NCBI GenBank assembly: GCA_024364735.1
Contig: JAGFNQ010001614.1
Span: 745,756 to 809,755 of the forward strand
DNA from: Boesenbergia rotunda
Taxonomy: Eukaryota; Streptophyta; Magnoliopsida; Zingiberales; Zingiberaceae
Reading direction: 5' to 3'
Length of the DNA: 64,000 nt
The notes under the pieces: generated by a model
Databases searched by the model: none
Told to the model about the DNA's origin: nothing
The model's input: only the letters and a program-made list of their open reading frames with translations
Program-made: the position numbers and the translations under genes
Shown here: positions 58,963 through 64,000 of the stretch, piece after piece
Layout of the letters: every line of letters begins with the position of its first letter
How positions within the stretch are numbered: the first letter of the stretch is position 1

Positions 58963-60928
58963 TGTTGGTATGACTTGGTGGTTTCCAAGACAACCACATG
59001 GTTGTATCTGAGAGACCTCTCTACAGCTACGGATTAAAAGTTTAATCCGAATAGAGACCCGTCCCTCTAACGACCAACTTGTCGTCGTGTTAATTAATTC
59101 AAGTTACAACTTAGCCAAAACCAAGGTTAAGGCCTTGTAACTTTCTGGATTAATTAACCGCGAAAAAGACGACGATTTGGATCACCGATTTTTGTGTTTA
59201 TCTTCGGGTCCAGTTAGTTAATTATTATCTATGATAGCAAATCAAAATAACCAACTAACATACATGATATGACGAAGCAAAGTAAGATAGCACAATTAAA
59301 ACATAACATAATAAAACTGGAGCTCGGGAGAATTATACCTCGCTGTTTACCTCGCAGTCTTCTACCTTATGACCCTCCCGTCTCGGACATCATGTGGGCA
59401 ATGATCTACCAAGTCGTGGAGTCAACAAGGCACTCCAAAATCACCTTCTTCAAGCCTCTTCCTCTTTGGTAGCCAAAACCCTAGCTAGGGTTTCGGCCAC
59501 ACCCTTTTCGGCCTCTCCACCTCTCGCCGCCGGCCACCATAAGCTCCAAGCTCTGGCCCACCAAGAGGCAACACCGAGAGGCTGCTAGGAAGATGAAGAA
59601 AGGGGAAGAAGAAGTTGAGGAACCTCCTTCTTCCCAAAACCCACAGAAAAACCCTAATCTTCCCTCCTCACCACCGGCGCCAAACAAAGAGGATAAACCT
59701 CTGTTTTCCGGCCACCGGGGACTCCTCCTTCTTGCTCCTTGCTTGCACACATAGAGGAGGAGTTTACCGTGAGGGAAGGAGAAGAGAGCATGGAGGAAGA
59801 AAGTAGGAAAGTTGAGCTTTCCTTCTTCTTTGTCGCCGGCGCCGCAAGGTGCACGAAACCTGCCGCCGGCCAACCTCCGCCCTCTCCCTTGCTCCAAGTC
59901 GAGCACCACCGTGCTCCTCCCTCTCCTGCCGATCCTTCATGCCCAAGAGATCAAGAGGGGATGAGGAGAATTCTCCTCTTCTCCTTGCTTCTTCTCGCCG
60001 GCGCCTAAGAACCCTAAGAGAGAGAGAGAGAGAGGGTTTAGGGAAAGAAGGGGTTTTGTGATTAATTTGAATTAATTCTCAATTAATTCATCCAACCTTG
60101 TTTCATGACTCCTATAGGGTATTTATAGGGCTAAGGTAGAGACCAAGAGGAGGAGTTGGTTCTTGGCCAGGAAATGGATCCAAACCCGATCCATTAATGG
60201 TGATCCATTCCACTAAAGGATCCCATTGTACTTCCTCACCAATCCCCATATTTTCATATGGGCTCCACCTATTACGAGTCGCCCATCTCCCCATGTTTAA
60301 GATATTGAATGCCTGATAATTAATTTAATTTACTGATAATTAAATTAATTATCCTCTTGATCTTTGATTAGTACCACTCAACCTTTTCATCATGCCGGAC
60401 CATAGTCCACTTGCAAGATTTGACCTGACGACCTTTTTGAGCTCACCAAGGGGGCATCATCATCCCGACTCACCAGGACACGGATTCCGTCAATAATCAA
60501 CGGCACATCATATTATTAATATTATCTCCCAACTTACTGGGCCTATCGATCTAATAGAATAGATCTCGCCCATTGATAAATCAAATAGATAATGATTAAT
60601 AATATATGCCTGTCATTATTTCAGGATTAAGAGATCGTACTCCATAATATCAATCCGAGGTCTAATCCAATTTACGAAGTCAGTACAAACAGTCTGTCCA
60701 ACTCCCGATGGTTTGTCCAACTCCATCTCGGTTGTGAGCCTCTTTCTTATACTTCGATAAGGAACCTAATAACATGATCTTCTATGCGACACCACACATC
60801 ATGTTATCTATAATGTCAAGCATCAAACAGTTTGTGCACAAACTAATGTAAACATGCACTGTGTGATTTTCTGATTCTCTAAAAAATGTAGATGTATCCT
60901 TAACCAGAAGCAAATCCTTTAGTATACA
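58963..60928 (-). repeat. copia 5' LTR (about 1966 bp)
   Basis: The plus strand starts TGTTGGTATGACTTGG next to the PBS complement and ends GTATACA at 60928, so the minus-strand LTR reads TGTATAC...CCAACA. An (AG)n run lies at about 60017-60036. GC-rich frames at 59394-60061 are not supported as genes. Confidence 0.75.
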
Positions 60929-60935
60929 TTCTAAG

Positions 60936-62054
60936 AGGGACATCTCAGGGAGCGTGGGTCACCACGCGTCTGGCTGAGAGCCGATCCGAGGTTCGTGGGA
61001 GCAGGCCCACATATAACTCGCGCGGAGCGAGAGTCTAGCATCGCCGTCGGGGACATCTCAGGGAGCGTGGGTCGCCACGCGTCCGGCTGAGAGCCGATCC
61101 GAGGTTCGTGGGAGCAGGCCCACTTATAACTCGCGCGGAGCGAGAGTCTGGCTTCTCGGACGGGGACATCTCAGGGAGCGTGGGTCGCCATGCTTCCGGC
61201 TGAGAGCCGATCCGAGGTTCGTGGGAGTAGGCCCACTTATAACTCGCACGGAGTGAGAGTCTGGCTTCTCTATCGGGGACATCTCAGGGAGCGTGGGTCG
61301 CCACGCGTCCGGATGAGAGCCGATCTGAGGTTCGTGGGAACATGCCCACTTATAACTCGCGCGGAGCGAGAGTCTGACTTCTTGGTCGGGGACATCTCAG
61401 GGAGCATGGGTCGCCACGTGTCTGGCTGAGAGCCGGTCCGAGGTTCGTGGGAGCAGGCCCACTTATAACTCGCCAGGGCGAGAGTTTGGCTTCTCAGTCG
61501 GGGACATCTCAGGGAGCGTGGGTCGCCACGCCTTCGGCTGAGAGCCAATCTGAGGGTCGTAGGAGCAGGCCCACTTATAACTCGTCGGGGCGAGAGTCTG
61601 GCTTCTCGGTCGGGGACATCTCAGGGAGCGTGGGTCGCCACGCGTCCTGCTGAGAGTCGATTCGAGGTTCATGGGAGTAGGCTCACTTATAACTCGCGCG
61701 GAGCGAGAGTCTGGCTTCTCAGTCGGTGACATCTCAGGGAGCGTGGGTCGCCACGCGTCCGCCTTAGAGTCAAACCGAGGTTCTTGGGAACAGGCCCACT
61801 TATAACTCGCGCAGAGCGAGAGTCTGGCTTCTCGGTCAGGGACATCTTAGTGAGCGTGGGTCGCCATGTGTCCGACTGAGAGCTGATCCGAGGTTTGTGG
61901 AAGCATGCCCACTTAGAACTCACGTGGTGCGAGAGTTTGGCTTCTCAGTCGGGGACATCTCAGGGAGCGTGGGTCACCACGCGTCCGGCTGAGTGTCGAT
62001 CCGAGGTTCGTGGGAGCATGCCCACTTATAACTCGCGCGGACCGAGAGTCTAGG
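60936..62054. repeat. 113-bp GC-rich satellite, array 2
   Basis: Ten units continue the satellite of 56168-57120, with GGACATCTCA or a variant at about 60938, 61051, 61164, 61277, 61390, 61502, 61614, 61727, 61840 and 61955. It ends in mid-unit at GCGAGAG-like CCGAGAGTCTAGG next to Tat-like gag sequence. Confidence 0.95.
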
Positions 62055-63245
62055 ACGCTCTGTCATTCATTCAAGAAGGCAGATCTTCCAATATTCTCGT
62101 GAGATCACAGAGTACAATTTGCTTTAATAGCCTATTTGGCAAGAATTTCCTTGGGGTAGACCTCCTGAGATTATGTGTATTCCTCCTCGGATGTCCTTTT
62201 GCCGGTTGGTCTGCTGCTCTACCCTCTCGACCTGCTCCGAGAACAAGCCATGAGCGAGTAGAGGCTCTCGTTCAGGTCCTTCATCAGCTAAGGCGACGTT
62301 CTGACCCTCTCTCCCTAGGCCCGTCCCAGGGGAGGCTTGTCTTCTTCGCCTTTGGGGGCGGTCTGGGGAGCTTGGCCCCGCCCGCCTTGCCGACACTCAT
62401 CTGTGTCGTGGGTATGACTATGATGGAATGTGCAGTAGGGCCTCCAGCGGCTCGACATACACCTCTGAGCTACTTGCTGCACTTGCCGAGGATCTATTCC
62501 GGCTTGGTCAGCGGCCCCCCCGGGCTACGAATGGGCCCACCCGGCGGTCGCTTAGGCTGTACTGGAGTCGTGAGTGGCACACTAGTCGACTCCCTCTTCC
62601 GAGCGGCCTACGCTTCTTCAGCATTGATGTATTTGATAGCCTTTCCTAGTAGGCTGTCAAAGTCTTTGGGGGGCTTCCGGATGAGCGAGCGAAAGAAGTC
62701 CCCCTCTTGCAGCACTTGAGAGAAAGCGATGATCAATACTTCTAGGGCGGCCGTTTGCACGTCGAGTGCCGCCACCCCAGTGAACCTTTTAACATAGGCC
62801 CGGAGCGGTTCTTCAGGCCCTGCTTCAAGGCAAACAAGTTAATACTTGTCTTGTGATGTCTTCGACTACTGGCGAAATGCTAGAGGAATGCCCCCTTGAG
62901 CTCCTCGAAGCTGGCGATCGACCCGTTGGGTATCTGGCTGAACCATCGTTGAGCGGATCCAGAGAGTGTTGTCAAGAATGCTCGACATCTCACACCCTCA
63001 GGGTACTGATGCAGCAGGGAGGCACTTTCAAACTTCATGAGATGCTCTTCAGGGTCGGTGGCCCCCTCGTACTCAGGCATGGTGAAGAACCTGAGATTCC
63101 TAGGAACTGGATCCTCCAAAATCCACGGAGCGAAAGGGCTATGTGCCTGAAAGGCCGGCAGCACGCCCGTTGGGGCCCTTCCCTTATTGCGGCGCGGCAA
63201 GCGTATCTGGCTTGACGCGGATGCTTCGACCGGCCTAGGCTCCAC
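62055..63245 (-). pseudogene. Tat-like Ty3-gypsy gag, frameshifted, joined to satellite
   Basis: The minus strand encodes APWILEDPVPRNLRFFTMPE, YEGATDPEEHLMKFESASLL and FLTTLSGSAQRWFSQIPNG at 63140-62900, the gag signature of Tat/Retand elements. A TAG at 62880-62882 interrupts it; after HFASSRRHHKTSINLFALKQ a frame change near 62820 leads to GDFFRSLIRKPPKDFDSLLG near 62690, and the end IHIISGGLPQGNS near 62150 matches the gag-protease border of the group. Protease and pol do not follow: satellite begins at 62054. Confidence 0.85.
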
Positions 63246-63296
63246 TGCGTTGGCTAGGCCGGGGTGCGCCTATGGGAAGGAAGAGGCCGAGTCTGC

Positions 63297-63665
63297 TTAT
63301 AGGGGGGCGGTCGTTCCTCGACTCCCTAAGGTATTAGGTGCCACGGGCTCCTGGGGCTGAGTCGTTGGGTTGCCACGGCGTGACAACCTCAATGGAGTTC
63401 CCCGAGCTCGAGCAGCCGAGAGAAGCTCGTATTCCATGGGAGTAACAGTCATCACGACCGGGTTGAATGCTTCTAGCATACACATCCGATCAGGCTGCTG
63501 AGGCCCTCCTTCTAGCGCTAAACTTGATCCTGTCATGAAGCGAGGTGACAGTCCCAAGGGTCGGATGGTCTCCCGGGCAAAACGAGCTACCGAGGTGGTG
63601 CTGACCTGGCTCTTGCCTGCAAAACAATAACCGTTATCAAACTCGCCGGGGAGTTTCCCCGGCAA
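63297..63665 (-). pseudogene. N-terminal part of Tat-like gag frame
   Basis: The frame contains STTSVARFARETIRPLGLSP, a likely start MTGSSLALEGGPQQ, and EYELLSAARARGTP. It ends in TAA 50 bases before the larger gag frame, so one frame change probably separates parts of one gene. A TTTGCAG acceptor-like site precedes GCAAGAGCCAG near 63615. Confidence 0.55.
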
Positions 63666-64000
63666 GGCACACCGACGGTCAAGTCAGTATCCGCAGGAAA
63701 TATAGTGGGCTGAATTGAATTGCAGTAGTGGGGAGAGCTCGCGCGCATACCTGTGAATGAGGAGTGGAGGGCTTATATAACCGGGGGAGCTGACAACCCT
63801 TATCCGTGTCGACAAGACAAGGGTGTGGTACCTGTGATCTCATATAAGAGCACTTGGGAGTACCGCGGCATAGCGCGGGGTGCTCGAGCAGTACGATGGT
63901 ACTGAATGGGCGAATTGACTGCGAGGTGTGTTAGGAGTAGGTAAGGTGTGTAGCACTCTGACATCAAGGTCGTACCCTGGATATAATGACATAGGGGCGT
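63666..64000 (-). repeat. probable leader and 5' LTR of Tat-like element, incomplete
   Basis: There is no coding frame. On the minus strand TATATAAGC at 63771-63780 is a good TATA box placed about 100 bp before the gag leader, as expected of an LTR promoter. TTGCCGGGGAAACT near 63650-63663 only partly resembles a tRNA-Asp PBS. The LTR end could not be fixed. Confidence 0.45.

Larger units (their letters stand above)
57121..60928 (-). mobile_element. 3'-truncated copia: 5' LTR, PBS and gag only, inside the satellite
   Basis: On the minus strand the order is LTR (60928-58963), PBS (complement GCTCTGATACCAA at 58949-58961), leader, gag and zinc knuckle, then a sudden return to satellite at about 57121. 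Satellite resumes on the right at about 60929. Protease, pol and 3' LTR are absent. Confidence 0.85.

Noticed and set aside
59394..60061. GC-rich ORFs on both strands in the copia LTR
   Set aside because: They lie between the LTR ends, overlap each other in several frames and carry no recognisable domain.
56168..62054. A CRISPR-like array or an arginine-rich repeat protein
   Set aside because: Units are contiguous with no unique spacers, all frames are open by chance, and the context is a plant genome; it is a satellite.
62099..62719. Plus-strand 206-codon ORF
   Set aside because: It is the antisense of Tat-like gag (GDFFRSLIRKPPKDFDSLLG on the minus strand).

Overview
This window is plant nuclear DNA made almost entirely of nested and rearranged transposable elements. 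The evidence is plant-lineage LTR retrotransposons (Angela/BARE-like and SIRE-like Ty1-copia; Athila-like, Tat-like and chromodomain-bearing Ty3-gypsy), a CACTA DNA transposon end, spliceosomal introns, and two fragments of ordinary plant genes (glutaminyl-tRNA synthetase and an NPK1/ANP-type MAPKKK). Nothing identifies the species. The repeat density suggests a large-genome angiosperm. I see no intact single-copy gene, rRNA, canonical tRNA or CRISPR array.

Layout, left to right. 1-5111: the right part of a Pack-CACTA transposon carrying, on the minus strand, a MAPKKK first exon followed by at least twelve exons of a GlnRS gene. It sits in the 5' untranslated part of an Angela-like copia element (5112-5321). 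5322-10547: one Angela-like LTR that also serves a second, 5'-truncated minus-strand pol. 10548-16365: a plus-strand, decayed Athila-like gypsy pol with its 3' region. 16366-19953: a SIRE-like copia 3' half (minus). 19954-28329: a chromovirus with two LTRs whose RT-to-integrase part is deleted; the right LTR has an assembly gap. 28330-33157: a related chromovirus-type LTR, split by a solo LTR (29171-31830) with perfect GAGCC target duplications. 33158-34754: gag and 5' LTR of another copia. 34755-44019: a plus-strand copia LTR split by a complete Angela-like element (35115-43759, TSD TAAGA). 44020-46188: a diverged chromovirus-type LTR. 46189-47940: a plus-strand Angela-like LTR fragment. 47941-56167: a non-autonomous Athila-like element (minus). 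56168-62054: a satellite of about 113 bp, split by a 3'-truncated copia (57121-60928). 62055-64000: Tat-like gag and probable 5' LTR (minus).

The elements do not work together as a pathway; they record insertion, deletion and recombination. The strongest signals are the Pack-CACTA chimera, whose two captured genes are in splice phase with each other; a covarying stem-loop with an invariant loop in four diverged chromovirus LTRs; Pol III-type A/B boxes inside those LTRs; a group of six premature stops in one Angela pol that all look like cytosine deamination; and several LTR pairs with non-matching flanks that point to inter-element recombination or misassembly.
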